From Corynebacterium matruchotii (GTDB taxonomy: Bacteria > Actinomycetota > Actinomycetes > Mycobacteriales > Mycobacteriaceae): a stretch of 64,000 nucleotides of DNA. The notes under the pieces were generated by a model that saw only the letters and a list, made by a program, of their open reading frames with translations, had not been told where the DNA came from and made no database searches. The translations under genes were made by a program, and so were the position numbers. Location: the NCBI RefSeq assembly GCF_011612265.2, contig NZ_CP050134.2, positions 1,426,001 through 1,490,000 on the forward strand, written 5' to 3'. Shown here piece after piece: positions 55,229 through 64,000 of this stretch (position 1 is the stretch's first letter; every line of letters starts with the position of its first letter).

Positions 55229-55291
55229 CTAGGCAGTTGACACGGCAGGCGCCGCGACAATTACCACGAGTACAAGCTGAATAATGTTCAT
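55229..55291 (-). CDS. ilvB leader peptide
   Basis: A 20-codon frame from ATG 55291 encodes MNIIQLVLVVIVAAP... with three Ile, five or six Val and two Leu, then a TAG just before the attenuator hairpin. Leader peptides rich in these residues sense charged tRNA for Ile, Val and Leu. C. glutamicum has a comparable short leader before ilvB. AGGAGGG lies about 14 bp upstream of the ATG, a little far. Confidence 0.82.
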   Translation of the reverse strand: MNIIQLVLVVIVAAPAVSTA

Positions 55292-55457
55292 GGGATCACA
55301 TACTACCCTCCTAGGGGTGGTTCATCGCAAATCCACCCCCGTATGCTAGAAAATTCAGTCTCCTCTTAACCTCACCGTAATGTAGCAGTTCAGCTGTGGG
55401 GTAGGCGTGGTCGAACACTTGTATCCCTTCTTCAGGTCTTCGCTATGCTCGAACATT

Positions 55458-57359
55458 ATGCCCCTATCTACCATTGCATCTTTGTTTTGGGCTTGGATTG
55501 TTGATCCGGGTCTTACTCTTGGGCTGTGGCTCATTATTGCATTGCTGATTCCTCGCGCCGGGCGATTGGCGATGTATTTGATTACCAATAAAATCGTGGC
55601 GCCTGATGAGGATGATACGAAAACTCAACTGGCGTTAGCCGGTGTGTTGGTGTATTTAGCGCAGATAGCTGCGTATTTCCTGGTTTTCGTATTTGCGTTG
55701 AGCGCGTTGGGCTTTTCACTGGCGGGCGCGACCATCCCGGCGACCGCGGCGTCGGCCGCTCTTGGTTTTGGCGCTCAGTCGATTATTGCGGACTTTATTG
55801 CCGGGTTTTTCGTGTTGAGCGAGAAGCAATATGGCGTGGGCGACTGGGTGCGGTTTGAGGGTGGTGCCACGGATATTGAGGGCACCGTCATTCAGATTAC
55901 GATGCGGTCCACGAGGATTAGGACCTTGGCCGAACAGACGGTGATTATCCCGAATTCCAAGGCTGGCGTGTCGATCAATAATTCCAATCACTGGTCGTCC
56001 GCGGTGGTGACCATGCAGATCCCGTTGTTGGAGTCGTCGACGGTTGATGAAGCTGTTGAGCGGGCGACGAAGGCTGCGGAGGCTGCGTTGACGGAACCGA
56101 AGATAGACGAGGTGGTGTGGGGGGCATTGACCGTGCACCCCGCGGTGAATGTGACCGAGCCAACCACTGTGGGTATGCCGTGGACGGTTGGTGTGCGGTT
56201 CTTGGCGCAGGTGAAGCCGGGTAGCCAGTGGTTGGTGGAGCGGGCGATCCGCATGAGTTTGGTAAGCGAGTTTTGGAATGAGTACCGGTCGACGTCGTCG
56301 CTGGATGGTAAGTATTCGCTGAATGATGCCAACGCCAAAGGTAGCGTGGGCGCGGACCAGGCTTCCCCGAAGACCACCATGTTTGCCAGCACGTCGGCTA
56401 GCGACGCGGCGAAGGCGGTGGATCAGGATCATAAGTTTAGGTCATTGACGACCGAACAGCTGCGGGAGGTGCGGCTGCGGCATGCGCCCGAGGGGGTGTT
56501 GTCGCCTGACGACGTGGTGCCTCCCGAGAAAGTGGAGTCGCAAACCGAGCGGGGCCTGCTCACCACTAATGATCCAGCAATCCCTGACCATGATAAGAAG
56601 AAGACCTCAAAGGAAGAAGAGAAGCCCAAGGAGGAGCGCAAGCTCAAGGGCTGGGAGAAGCTTTTGACGATTGGTGGCCGGGTGCGGGTTTCCACCACCA
56701 TGCTGTTGGTTGCCGCCCTTGTGTTGTTGGTGTTGAAGGGTCTTACTTTCACCCCCGCCAATGGTGCAGAGGGTAATGCCGGTATTTTGGCCCCCAAGGC
56801 CACGCAGAGCGTGAACGCCCCTGGTAATGGTTATGGGGTGTCCCAGTCGACGAATACGAATGCGCCGACTACCGGGACGAATTCGGAGTCAACGAATCCT
56901 AGTGACGAACAGTCGCAGAGCACCGACTCGTCCGGACACCCGCGTGGTTCGGAGGTCGCTCCGACGCAGGGTTCATCATCCCGTGGGGCGGGGGGCGCTA
57001 ACTCGAATGATGATTACAGCGGCCAGGAGCCGTCAGGTGGCACGAATGGTACCGCTGGTGGTACTTCGGGGGGCACGAGTGGCGGCACCGGCGGTAACGC
57101 TGGCGGCGGTACTGCCGGGGGTACTTCGGGTGGCACATCCGGTGGCACCAATAGTGGTGGCACTGGCGGCGGTACCGCAGGCGGGACATCCGGTGGTACC
57201 GGTGGTAATACCGGTGGCACCACTGGCGGCACTGGTGGTGAGACCGGCGGCGGCACAGGTGGTACCGGCGGTGGCACCACTGGCGGCACTGGTGGTGAGA
57301 CCGGCGGCGGCACAGGTGGTACCGGTGGCGGCACCGCAGGCGGCGCCGGTACCCAATAA
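55458..57359 (+). CDS. mscCG: Mechanosensitive channel MscCG (glutamate exporter family)
   Basis: I start at ATG 55458 (MPLSTIASLFWAWIVDPG). The 633 residues have an MscS core of three membrane segments; the pore helix region is PATAASAALGFGAQSIIADF (quoted to 20) and the beta domain GVGDWVRFEG...VIIPNSKAGVSINNSNHWS. A long linker leads to a fourth membrane segment near 410-435, as in C. glutamicum MscCG, which opens under membrane tension and releases glutamate. The extracellular tail, about 525-633, is almost pure Gly/Thr repeats encoded by GGT-type codons. The position divergent from ilvB is that of C. glutamicum. Confidence 0.93.
   Translation: MPLSTIASLFWAWIVDPGLTLGLWLIIALLIPRAGRLAMYLITNKIVAPDEDDTKTQLALAGVLVYLAQIAAYFLVFVFALSALGFSLAGATIPATAASAALGFGAQSIIADFIAGFFVLSEKQYGVGDWVRFEGGATDIEGTVIQITMRSTRIRTLAEQTVIIPNSKAGVSINNSNHWSSAVVTMQIPLLESSTVDEAVERATKAAEAALTEPKIDEVVWGALTVHPAVNVTEPTTVGMPWTVGVRFLAQVKPGSQWLVERAIRMSLVSEFWNEYRSTSSLDGKYSLNDANAKGSVGADQASPKTTMFASTSASDAAKAVDQDHKFRSLTTEQLREVRLRHAPEGVLSPDDVVPPEKVESQTERGLLTTNDPAIPDHDKKKTSKEEEKPKEERKLKGWEKLLTIGGRVRVSTTMLLVAALVLLVLKGLTFTPANGAEGNAGILAPKATQSVNAPGNGYGVSQSTNTNAPTTGTNSESTNPSDEQSQSTDSSGHPRGSEVAPTQGSSSRGAGGANSNDDYSGQEPSGGTNGTAGGTSGGTSGGTGGNAGGGTAGGTSGGTSGGTNSGGTGGGTAGGTSGGTGGNTGGTTGGTGGETGGGTGGTGGGTTGGTGGETGGGTGGTGGGTAGGAGTQ
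57034..57352 (+). repeat. Gly/Gly/Thr-coding minisatellite in mscCG
   Basis: About 320 bp consist of degenerate 9-bp units coding GGT or GGG, with larger repeated blocks such as those at about 57223-57260 and 57283-57320 that are nearly identical. Length variation by slippage is expected. It is coding DNA and not a CRISPR. Confidence 0.85.
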
Positions 57360-57393
57360 TCCCCGACGCTAGCCGCACCCGGATAATCGGATA

Positions 57394-57426
57394 GCCCCAG
57401 TTCAATATCGAGAACTGGGGCTTTTT
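57394..57426 (+). terminator. Rho-independent terminator after mscCG
   Basis: GCCCCAGTTC (57394-57403) pairs perfectly with GAACTGGGGC (57412-57421), followed by TTTTT. Confidence 0.93.
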
Positions 57427-57453
57427 GCCGCCCATCAACTACTATGGGTGCCC

Positions 57454-57966
57454 ATGGCAGAGCAACAGCATCACGTGTTCCGGCCCGAACGCACCCATCT
57501 TTTGGCGGCCATCATCATGATTCTCCTGTCGCTGTTTATCATTGGCAGTGATCTTCTCTACCTGTTTTGGTTGCCGCTTCTGCCTGTTGTGTTCATTATG
57601 TGGGTAGTGCGTGCCCACACTATTGTTGACGACACTGGGATCACCGCCCATCCCGCATTTGCTCAGCCCACCACCACCGATTGGGCGGATATTGCCGGCA
57701 TTGGGTTTGGTCGGTCCCAGGCATTCCTGCAAACCAAGGAGGGGAAGAAAATCACGCTGCCTGGGGTGACGTTTAATTCTCTCCCCCAGCTGGAGGCGAC
57801 CTCTGCCGGCCGGATTCCCGATGCTCTCACCCAGGGCAGGCAGGCTGCGGACGACAAGGTGGTGATTGTGCATAAGGATGGCCGGCAGGTGCTCGTCGAT
57901 AAGCAGGAATACGAGCGGTTGGCGGCAGAGGACGTCGATAAGCAGGCGAAAACCGACTCGGATTAA
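57454..57966 (+). CDS. Membrane protein with a PH-like domain
   Basis: I start at ATG 57454 (MAEQQHHVFRPERTH); ATG 57448 is 2 codons upstream. The 170 residues have two close membrane segments (about 18-36 and 40-53) followed by a small beta domain of the bacterial PH type (VDDTGITAHPAFAQPTTTDW, DIAGIGFGRSQAFLQTKEGK) and a charged tail. Homologues are annotated as low molecular weight antigen 6-like (Cfp6) in mycobacteria. A gene of this kind between mscCG and ilvD is conserved in corynebacteria. The function is unknown. Confidence 0.88.
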   Translation: MAEQQHHVFRPERTHLLAAIIMILLSLFIIGSDLLYLFWLPLLPVVFIMWVVRAHTIVDDTGITAHPAFAQPTTTDWADIAGIGFGRSQAFLQTKEGKKITLPGVTFNSLPQLEATSAGRIPDALTQGRQAADDKVVIVHKDGRQVLVDKQEYERLAAEDVDKQAKTDSD

Positions 57967-58070
57967 CAGCATGCCACGACGCGGTATAGGCTAAGAACAC
58001 ACTCTGACTTAATACGTGCGGGGACACCCATACCCGCCGCACCCACATACGATTGTAAGAAGACTAGTTT

Positions 58071-59912
58071 ATGTTTCCGCTTCGATCCCGCGTGACCACT
58101 GTTGGCCGTAATGCGTCCGGGGCCCGCGCTCTTTGGCGCGCCACCGGCACTCAAGAACACGAATTCGGCAAGCCCATTGTCGCCATTGTGAACTCGTACA
58201 CCCAATTCGTGCCCGGCCACGTGCATTTGAAAAACGTTGGCGACATTGTGGCTGACGCTGTCCGGGCCGCTGGTGGGGTGCCGAAAGAATTCAATACCAT
58301 TGCGGTCGACGATGGTATTGCCATGGGCCACGGTGGCATGCTGTATTCCCTCCCGTCCCGGGAGATCATTGCCGATTCGGTCGAATATATGTGCAATGCC
58401 CACACCGCCGACGCCATGGTGTGCATCTCTAACTGCGATAAAATCACCCCCGGCATGCTTAATGCTGCCCTCCGCCTGAATATTCCCGCCGTGTTTGTGT
58501 CTGGTGGGCCTATGGAGGCCGGGAAGGTCGTGGCCGTTGATGGCATAGCCCACACCCCAACGGACCTTATCACGGCGATTACTGCCTCTGCCTCGGAAGA
58601 TGTTTCCGACCAGGATTTGCATGCTATTGAGGCGTCTGCCTGCCCCACCTGCGGTTCCTGCTCCGGCATGTTTACCGCGAACTCGATGAACTGCCTGACG
58701 GAGGCATTGGGGCTTTCACTTCCGGGGAACGGTACTACCCTGGCTACCCACACCGCCCGCCGCCAGTTGTTCGAACAGGCCGGCGAAATGATTGTGGATT
58801 TGTGTCGCCGCTACTACGGTGAGGAAGACGAATCCGTCCTCCCCCGCAGCATCGCCACGAAGGATGCGTTTTGTAACGCTATGGCCCTCGACATGGCCAT
58901 GGGCGGCTCCACGAATACGGTGCTCCACACCTTGGCCGCCGCGCAGGAGGGTGATATTGATTTCACTCTCGCCGACATTGATGAGCTTTCTCACCGCATC
59001 CCCTGCATTTCGAAGGTCGCCCCCAATGGCACCTACCACATTGAAGACGTGCACCGGGCCGGCGGTATCCCCGCCATTCTTGGGGAGCTGCGGCGGGCCG
59101 GCCTGCTCAACGAAGACGTGCACACCATCGCCTACGATACGGTGGATGGGTGGCTCAACGACTGGGATATTCGCAGCGGAAAAACCATTGACCAGGCGAT
59201 CGAGCTGTTCCACGCCGCGCCTGGTGGGGTGCGTACCACGGAGCCGTTCAGCCAGTCCACCAGGTGGGAATCTCTGGACCTGGATGTGGTCAATGGGTGT
59301 ATCCACGACATGGAGCACGCCTATTCCGAAAACGGCGGGTTGGTTATTTTGCGCGGCAACCTCTCCCCCGACGGGTCTGTGCTGAAAACCGCCGGCGTGG
59401 ATGAGGAATTATGGGAATTCACCGGGCCCGCACGGGTGTGCGAATCCCAAGAGGAGGCGGTGTCCACGATCCTCAAGCATGAGGTGCAGCCAGGTGAGGT
59501 GGTGGTCATCCGCTATGAGGGGCCGGCCGGGGGTCCGGGAATGCAGGAAATGCTGCACCCCACATCGTTCTTAAAGGGGGCTGGCCTGGGCAAAAAGTGC
59601 GCGCTCATCACCGATGGCCGGTTTTCTGGGGGCACGTCCGGGCTGTCTATCGGCCATATGTCTCCCGAGGCCGCCCACGGCGGGTTGATTGGCTTGATTG
59701 AGAACGGCGATTCGATCACAATTTCGGTGAAGAACCGGCTGCTCACGCTCAATGTGCCCGATGATGTGATCGAGCAGCGGCGGCAGGAAATGCTGTCCCG
59801 GGAAAAGCCGTGGACACCACGCAGCCGGGACCGGCAGGTGTCGAAAGCGCTGCGGGCCTATGCGAAAATGGCAACCAGCGCCGATAAGGGCGCGGTGCGG
59901 CTGGTCGATTAA
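58071..59912 (+). CDS. ilvD: Dihydroxy-acid dehydratase
   Basis: It makes the 2-keto acids of valine and isoleucine. The 613 residues contain an N-terminal [11 protein letters not shown] with a cluster Cys (about 122-132), [18 protein letters not shown] (about 193-210) with the other Cys, and [19 protein letters not shown] near the C terminus. The Fe-S enzyme is the next ilv function after IlvC. It stands alone and on the opposite strand to ilvBNC, as in C. glutamicum. Confidence 0.97.
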   Translation: MFPLRSRVTTVGRNASGARALWRATGTQEHEFGKPIVAIVNSYTQFVPGHVHLKNVGDIVADAVRAAGGVPKEFNTIAVDDGIAMGHGGMLYSLPSREIIADSVEYMCNAHTADAMVCISNCDKITPGMLNAALRLNIPAVFVSGGPMEAGKVVAVDGIAHTPTDLITAITASASEDVSDQDLHAIEASACPTCGSCSGMFTANSMNCLTEALGLSLPGNGTTLATHTARRQLFEQAGEMIVDLCRRYYGEEDESVLPRSIATKDAFCNAMALDMAMGGSTNTVLHTLAAAQEGDIDFTLADIDELSHRIPCISKVAPNGTYHIEDVHRAGGIPAILGELRRAGLLNEDVHTIAYDTVDGWLNDWDIRSGKTIDQAIELFHAAPGGVRTTEPFSQSTRWESLDLDVVNGCIHDMEHAYSENGGLVILRGNLSPDGSVLKTAGVDEELWEFTGPARVCESQEEAVSTILKHEVQPGEVVVIRYEGPAGGPGMQEMLHPTSFLKGAGLGKKCALITDGRFSGGTSGLSIGHMSPEAAHGGLIGLIENGDSITISVKNRLLTLNVPDDVIEQRRQEMLSREKPWTPRSRDRQVSKALRAYAKMATSADKGAVRLVD

Positions 59913-60129
59913 CCAACCGCCACCGTTCCTGGCCCGAAAACGCCATGGCCTATGGCCCGCACAGGCAGGTAATGGGCACCGGGTAGGCCCTTAGAGCCAC
60001 GCTCGCCACAACTTGCTGGCCGACGGGTGGTGATGGGCCAGCTATTGGTCGGTGTGTCGGTGTTTCGGGGCGTGCGTTACACTTGCCGTGCAAGCATACC
60101 GCCTCTCAACCAAGGATCGTCAGCGACCA

Positions 60130-61416
60130 GTGACTGCCAATAAAACATTAACCCTGCTGCTCGAAGCCATTGAATCCGCATTTTCGACAAAAATCGTGGT
60201 GCGGAGTCTCACCATCTGCGGTTTCCTGGCATCAATCATGGTCATGGTGGTGCAGGTGCTCAGCACCACCGACCGGATCGACATGATGGTGTACCGGGCG
60301 GGCGCCCAAGCCTATGTGGATGGCGGGAGTCTTTACGGGGAACCGTTCGAAGTGTTCGGCCTCAAACTGCCGTTTATTTACCCGCCGTTTGCGGCCCTGC
60401 TGCTCGCCCCGTTCACCCTCTTGACGGATGTGGGGGCGGGTTATGCCATGGTGGCTATTTCCGCACTCTTCATGCTGGCGTGCATATGGTTTTTGGCCCA
60501 GAATTTACTACGTGACACCGGGTTAGCGTTGCTGCTCACCAGTTGGGCGTGGGGGCTCATACTGTTGTCGGAGCCGGTGCGGGCCAATGCGTCTTTCGGG
60601 CAGATCAATATGTGGCTGCTGGTGCTGGTGTTTTTGGACCTGGTTCCCCGGCGCCGGCGCATCCCCCAGGGGTGGCTGATCGGGGTGGCGGCCGCCATTA
60701 AGCTCACACCAGTGGTGATGCTGTTTGTGTTCCTGATAAAGAAGGATTGGCGGGCGATCACCTCAGCGATCGTGGGGTTCCTGGGGGCCACCGGGGTTGC
60801 GGCATTATATAACACCCGGGAGACGGTGGATTTTTACACCCGGGCGATTTTCATCATGAACGATAACTCCAAGATTGGGGTGAATATCGCCTATATTTCC
60901 AACCAGTCCATCAAGGGGGTTATCACCCGGTTGTGGCCGTCGAACGATGCCGCGAATGCCGCCAGCAGCCTCATTAATATTATTTGGTTGGTCCTGGTCG
61001 CCGTCACCATCACCGCGTTCTATTTCATTATTAAAGCCCTGCTGAACCGGGATCTGTTCCTCCTTGCGGCGTTCGCCAATTCGGCGTTGATGCTGTTGAT
61101 TTCCCCGATTTCGTGGAATCACCACTGGGTGTGGTTACCACTGTGGCTGATCGTGTTGTGGCATTACAGTTGGCGGCTGCGCAGCCGTGACGGCCTGGTG
61201 ACCGCCGCGATTCTTAGCTTCTTCACGCTGACGGTGCCGCCGCAATGGTGGCTGGGGGATCCCACCGGGGACCAGGATTTTCAGCAGCACCTGTTTATGA
61301 AGATTTTTATGGACGATTATTTCTTCTGGTGCCTGATGCTCACCATCATGCTGTGCGTGGCCATGCCGCGGATCATGGATTTAACCCGGCCCGACCAGGT
61401 TTCCCCTGCTCGCTAA
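60130..61416 (+). CDS. GT87 family (GT-C fold) polyprenyl-phosphate glycosyltransferase
   Basis: I start at GTG 60130 (VTANKTLTLLLEAIESA) after AAGGA; the frame is open further up without homology. The 428 residues carry about ten membrane segments. The catalytic-loop type region is DRIDMMVYRAGAQAYVDGGS (about 46-65), followed by LPFIYPPFAALLLAP, both hallmarks of GT87 enzymes (DUF2029). These use decaprenyl-phosphate mannose or arabinose to build lipomannan or arabinan in the corynebacterial envelope. The exact sugar is not clear. Confidence 0.83.
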   Translation: MTANKTLTLLLEAIESAFSTKIVVRSLTICGFLASIMVMVVQVLSTTDRIDMMVYRAGAQAYVDGGSLYGEPFEVFGLKLPFIYPPFAALLLAPFTLLTDVGAGYAMVAISALFMLACIWFLAQNLLRDTGLALLLTSWAWGLILLSEPVRANASFGQINMWLLVLVFLDLVPRRRRIPQGWLIGVAAAIKLTPVVMLFVFLIKKDWRAITSAIVGFLGATGVAALYNTRETVDFYTRAIFIMNDNSKIGVNIAYISNQSIKGVITRLWPSNDAANAASSLINIIWLVLVAVTITAFYFIIKALLNRDLFLLAAFANSALMLLISPISWNHHWVWLPLWLIVLWHYSWRLRSRDGLVTAAILSFFTLTVPPQWWLGDPTGDQDFQQHLFMKIFMDDYFFWCLMLTIMLCVAMPRIMDLTRPDQVSPAR

Positions 61417-61427
61417 GCTTGTCGACG
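61417..61427 (+). repeat. 3'-end motif copy after the GT87 gene
   Basis: GCTTGTCGACG follows directly on the TAA stop, in the same orientation as the other copies. The last CC is replaced by TG. Confidence 0.55.
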
Positions 61428-61445
61428 TGACCACTGGCGGGATTA

Positions 61446-61835
61446 TTGGCTAGCGCCGGCACTGGTTCGCGTATGGATCGTGGCTTCGTGATAAAGAACA
61501 ATGATCTCCTCTTCGAAATCTATTTTTCCGCCACATCCACGCACGATGACCGTTACTACAGCACCAGGTTGTGTACTCAGCCATGCTCCCTAACCTTCCT
61601 CAACTATGTTCCCAATTACTGCGGCTTTCCCTGGGCAATGAAATCCTAATTTTTAGAGAAAACAACCATCGGTAAACATTGGGAAGAATTATTCACACAA
61701 CTCGATCAGGATTTATCAGTCGCATGGTCAGAATTAGCAGATGCTCAAGATCTATATACCGTGGTAGAACACGTGCATTCCTGGACAACGAAAGACATCA
61801 ACATTCAAGGGCTCCCGCCCCGACCTGGTAACTAG
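61446..61835 (+). pseudogene. Degraded small gene with an in-frame stop
   Basis: One frame of 130 codons runs from 61446 to TAG 61833-61835 and is broken only by a TAA at 61647-61649. The part after the stop (TTIGKHWEELFTQLDQDLSV and HVHSWTTKDINIQGLPPRPG) looks protein-like and helical. The part before has many Tyr and Cys. Such small acidic proteins are common as immunity or antitoxin-like genes, but I recognise no family. The whole 61417-61935 interval otherwise holds nothing I can identify. Confidence 0.4.
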
Positions 61836-61935
61836 ACCACTCAAGAAGAATGAGACAACGCCATAAAAATGGTGACGGAATACGTCGATAAGCATCAAAA
61901 AGCGCACCCCCGCTCACCACGGGCATGATGGTGGT

Positions 61936-62664
61936 ATGGATTACCAGGAATTAGCGGCGAAACAGCGCGGGTTTCTTCTTTCATCCCAGCTATCCGATCG
62001 AGAGTTTTCCGATGCTATCCGCACCGGTTTCATCTGCAGCCCGCCGGGAATGCAATGGTACTTTCACCATGGTCGCTCCAACGAAATACCATGTGCTTCT
62101 ACTAAGTACATGCAATACGCGTACTGCACCAAACTTGTCGGTGGCCACATAGCCGATAGTATTTACCTGAATTGGTTGGTCGCATTCCCCACCATCCCGC
62201 CGGAGCACCGACATCCAACCCCCTATGTTTGTGGCACAAAGGCATTAAAAGCCCGCGGGTTTGACACTGGCCGGTGCGCGGTGGCTGATATCATCATGAC
62301 CCCGCCGGAATTACTGCCCTATATCGACGAAACTTCCCTGTGCGACTACATCATAAATGAGCATATTACCCCTGATGATTGGGAGCTTGTCGATAATATT
62401 CCGGTGGAAAATCCGCTTCCTGCCATGCGTAAATTCCACGAAGATGGTGACGATCGGATAGATGCTATTGATATGGCGTACCAGGCCTACCACCGCGGGT
62501 ATTCCTGGGAAGACATTGCCTGGACCATTGAACCCGCCAAAGATTTATGGGTTGATGACGATACTGGCACCCAGCCCGCTAACGGCAAAGAGCTCCTCGA
62601 TATTTTCTTTGCCGAGCGTTCCCCGGATGACCCTCGTCCGCCCTACGATGATGACGACTGGTGA
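61936..62664 (+). CDS. Hypothetical protein, possibly AbiEi-like
   Basis: The product is 242 residues and acidic. The opening MDYQELAAKQRGFLLSSQLS and the following DREFSDAIRTGFI resemble the winged-helix N terminus of AbiEi-type antitoxins, in which a small helix-turn-helix precedes a statement of the kind GxYxH (here PPGMQWYFHHG). The rest, with PPELLPYIDETSLCDYIINE and an Asp-rich tail ending DDDDW, is not recognised. No toxin gene (AbiEii) is adjacent. The call is tentative. Confidence 0.55.
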   Translation: MDYQELAAKQRGFLLSSQLSDREFSDAIRTGFICSPPGMQWYFHHGRSNEIPCASTKYMQYAYCTKLVGGHIADSIYLNWLVAFPTIPPEHRHPTPYVCGTKALKARGFDTGRCAVADIIMTPPELLPYIDETSLCDYIINEHITPDDWELVDNIPVENPLPAMRKFHEDGDDRIDAIDMAYQAYHRGYSWEDIAWTIEPAKDLWVDDDTGTQPANGKELLDIFFAERSPDDPRPPYDDDDW

Positions 62665-62680
62665 TAAGCCCCCACCAGAG

Positions 62681-62693
62681 GGCGTCGGCAAGC
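62681..62693 (-). repeat. 3'-end motif copy after the DoxX gene
   Basis: GCTTGCCGACGCC on the minus strand abuts the TAG stop and continues into a GCCC-TCTGGT-GGGGGC hairpin, a probable terminator between convergent genes. Confidence 0.6.
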
Positions 62694-63788
62694 CTAGTTA
62701 AAGGGGTTCGCACCCGCACCAAACCACCACAGGGCTGCGGCGCCAACCAGTCCGACGGCGGCGAAAATCCAGGAGGATGCCAACGGCCGACGGGACCAGC
62801 CCCGGCTGCGGTCGAATGATATGGTGCCCGGGCCGGTGAACACCATGGCGAACGCAAGCGCGGTGAGCAGCACGCTCAACCACACCGAGTCGTTAGGGCT
62901 GAGCACGCTGAAGTTGGGTTGTTTATCAATGGCGTGCAGGGTGCTGAAACCGCACACGGTAATTACCAATGCGGTGGCCACCGGGCTGAGCAGGCCGCAC
63001 AGGAGGAAAACCCCGGCAGCCAGCTGCAGGGTGGGGATAATGATCGACAAGGCGGAGCCGAACGTGTAGGTGGCGAAGTCGTGTTGCAGGCCGGTGAGGC
63101 CGGGGTTCGCACCAATCTGGAAGAACGTGCTCACCGACACAATGATGAGGTAGGTGGAGATAATCGCCCGCACCAGCAGCAACCCGAAGTCCAGGGTGCC
63201 GCGTTTTTCTTTGGGCTCGTCCTGGGATCGTGCGTTGAGGAATTCCTCGTTGACGATTTGCCGGTCCCTGGCCATGGCGGGCGCCGCCACCACCGGCGAG
63301 GCACCCGGCGTGGGAATCGCCTCGTTTTCGGATGTGGCAGGATAGGACTCCTCATAATCGTCGTAATCCTCATAGTCGTCCACCGGATCGGGGGTACCCC
63401 CTGGGCTATTGGGGCCGCCTGGCGCGTAGCTGTCGTCGCGGGTGAGTTCGGCGGTGGCAAAATATGAGGAGTCGGCGTAGTCATCCGCCGTCGACTGCTG
63501 CTGTTGTGTTGGCCTAGGTGTGGGCGGGAAATATTGGGGGGTTTTCGACCCATCGCCGGAAGGGTTTCCGAATACGTTCGCGGATAGGTCTTGTTGTGAT
63601 GCGGCCATCACGGTGGTGTCGTTATCGGTTTTCCTAGGTTTATTGGGGGTGATTTCTTCTGGCACGACCCGGCCGGCCCGGTTGTAGACGTCAGATGCTG
63701 GGGTGGCGGGTTTTCGTTGCCCGCCGAATGTGGGAAATTGGTTAGCGAAGGGGTCGTGTTGATGAGAATTGTTAGTGTTGTCGCTCAT
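62694..63788 (-). CDS. DoxX-family membrane protein with a long disordered N terminus
   Basis: I start at ATG 63788 (MSDNTNNSHQHDPFANQFP). Of 364 residues, about the first 215 are hydrophilic and low in complexity, with Pro, Gln and Asp/Tyr runs (DDYEDYDDYEESYPATSE). The C-terminal part has a DoxX-type bundle of four membrane segments: FGLLLVRAIISTYLIIVSVS, then LQLAAGVFLLCGLLSPVATAL (quoted in part), LLTALAFAMVFTGPGTISFD and a final segment. DoxX proteins are linked to redox or thiol stress membrane complexes. The N-terminal tail, with several Thr, could be a phosphorylation target, which is inference. Confidence 0.82.
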   Translation of the reverse strand: MSDNTNNSHQHDPFANQFPTFGGQRKPATPASDVYNRAGRVVPEEITPNKPRKTDNDTTVMAASQQDLSANVFGNPSGDGSKTPQYFPPTPRPTQQQQSTADDYADSSYFATAELTRDDSYAPGGPNSPGGTPDPVDDYEDYDDYEESYPATSENEAIPTPGASPVVAAPAMARDRQIVNEEFLNARSQDEPKEKRGTLDFGLLLVRAIISTYLIIVSVSTFFQIGANPGLTGLQHDFATYTFGSALSIIIPTLQLAAGVFLLCGLLSPVATALVITVCGFSTLHAIDKQPNFSVLSPNDSVWLSVLLTALAFAMVFTGPGTISFDRSRGWSRRPLASSWIFAAVGLVGAAALWWFGAGANPFN

Positions 63789-64000
63789 ACTTATCAAGGG
63801 TATTCGATAACTATACGGGCATCCCAAACCGGCCACACCGTACCGGGTGGGATTTCTGTGCCAGAAATTATTTTCGAACCTATTATTGGGGGTATGCGGT
63901 GGGGATATGCCTGGGATGGGGGAATTTGTTGCGGCGGACACGCAACCATCATTGGTGAATGTTTGTTCGAAAGATTTTCCCATTTGGCATGTTTTATCTG
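63789..64000. other. Right-edge intergenic sequence
   Basis: About 210 bp upstream of the DoxX gene, to the window edge. I see no gene, tRNA or strong repeat in it. It must contain the DoxX promoter. Confidence 0.5.

Noticed and set aside
57034..57352. CRISPR-like array in the repeated DNA near 57 kb
   Set aside because: The units are 9 bp without unique spacers and are in frame with mscCG.

Overview
The window reads as about 64 kb of a Corynebacterium chromosome of moderate GC. The evidence is gene order. From right to left it carries ilvD, a PH-domain protein, mscCG, ilvB-ilvN-ilvC, a CDF transporter, serA, leuB, an oxaloacetate decarboxylase-like gene, gltX, ltbR with leuC-leuD, a Nudix-phosphatase, gpsA, ddl, DUF3515, thiL, ung, a FakA/DAK-like gene, recG, a biotinyl-domain protein, rsmD, coaD, polA and rpsA. 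That is the order I recall for C. glutamicum and C. diphtheriae, here reversed. I cannot name the species.

Layout. 1-3.8 kb: rpsA (cut by the left edge) and polA. 3.8-9.6 kb: accessory block with a duplicated short tRNA(CAA) around a broken gene, a restriction-modification pair whose nuclease is fused to a helix-turn-helix domain, a beta-helix protein and a TetR-controlled ABC exporter. 9.6-25.8 kb: housekeeping (coaD, rsmD, recG, fakA-like, ung, thiL, ddl, gpsA) and leucine synthesis (leuCD and ltbR). 25.8-30.4 kb: AT-rich island with an ABC exporter and the first 88 codons of a class III lanthipeptide synthetase, fused to a wrecked large serine recombinase beside tRNA-Glu and tRNA-Gln. 30.6-39.2 kb: secreted esterase, FMN riboswitch with a riboflavin transporter, gltX, regulators, odx and leuB. 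39.2-42.2 kb: a stand-alone two-gene SufBC-like (SMS-type) locus with an unknown partner. 42.4-51.4 kb: serA, a lipoprotein, a DUF262 protein, a cation exporter and a giant TPR-like protein. 51.5-63.8 kb: the ilv cluster with a leader-peptide attenuator, mscCG, ilvD, a GT87 glycosyltransferase, small accessory genes and a DoxX protein.

The metabolic theme is branched-chain amino acid synthesis: ilvB, ilvN, ilvC, ilvD, leuB, leuC and leuD are all present, with LtbR and a transcription attenuator as visible controls. leuA and ilvE are not in the window.

Two cross-cutting patterns stand out. First, at least six reading frames (polA, fakA-like, thiL, the RHH gene, smsB and the recombinase) are each broken by an apparent loss of a single base, most at or near homopolymers. 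This looks more like systematic sequence error than biology, although each must be checked. Second, a short oriented motif, GCTTGWCGACGCC, recurs just after the stop codons of about ten unrelated genes and in one place forms a perfect palindrome.
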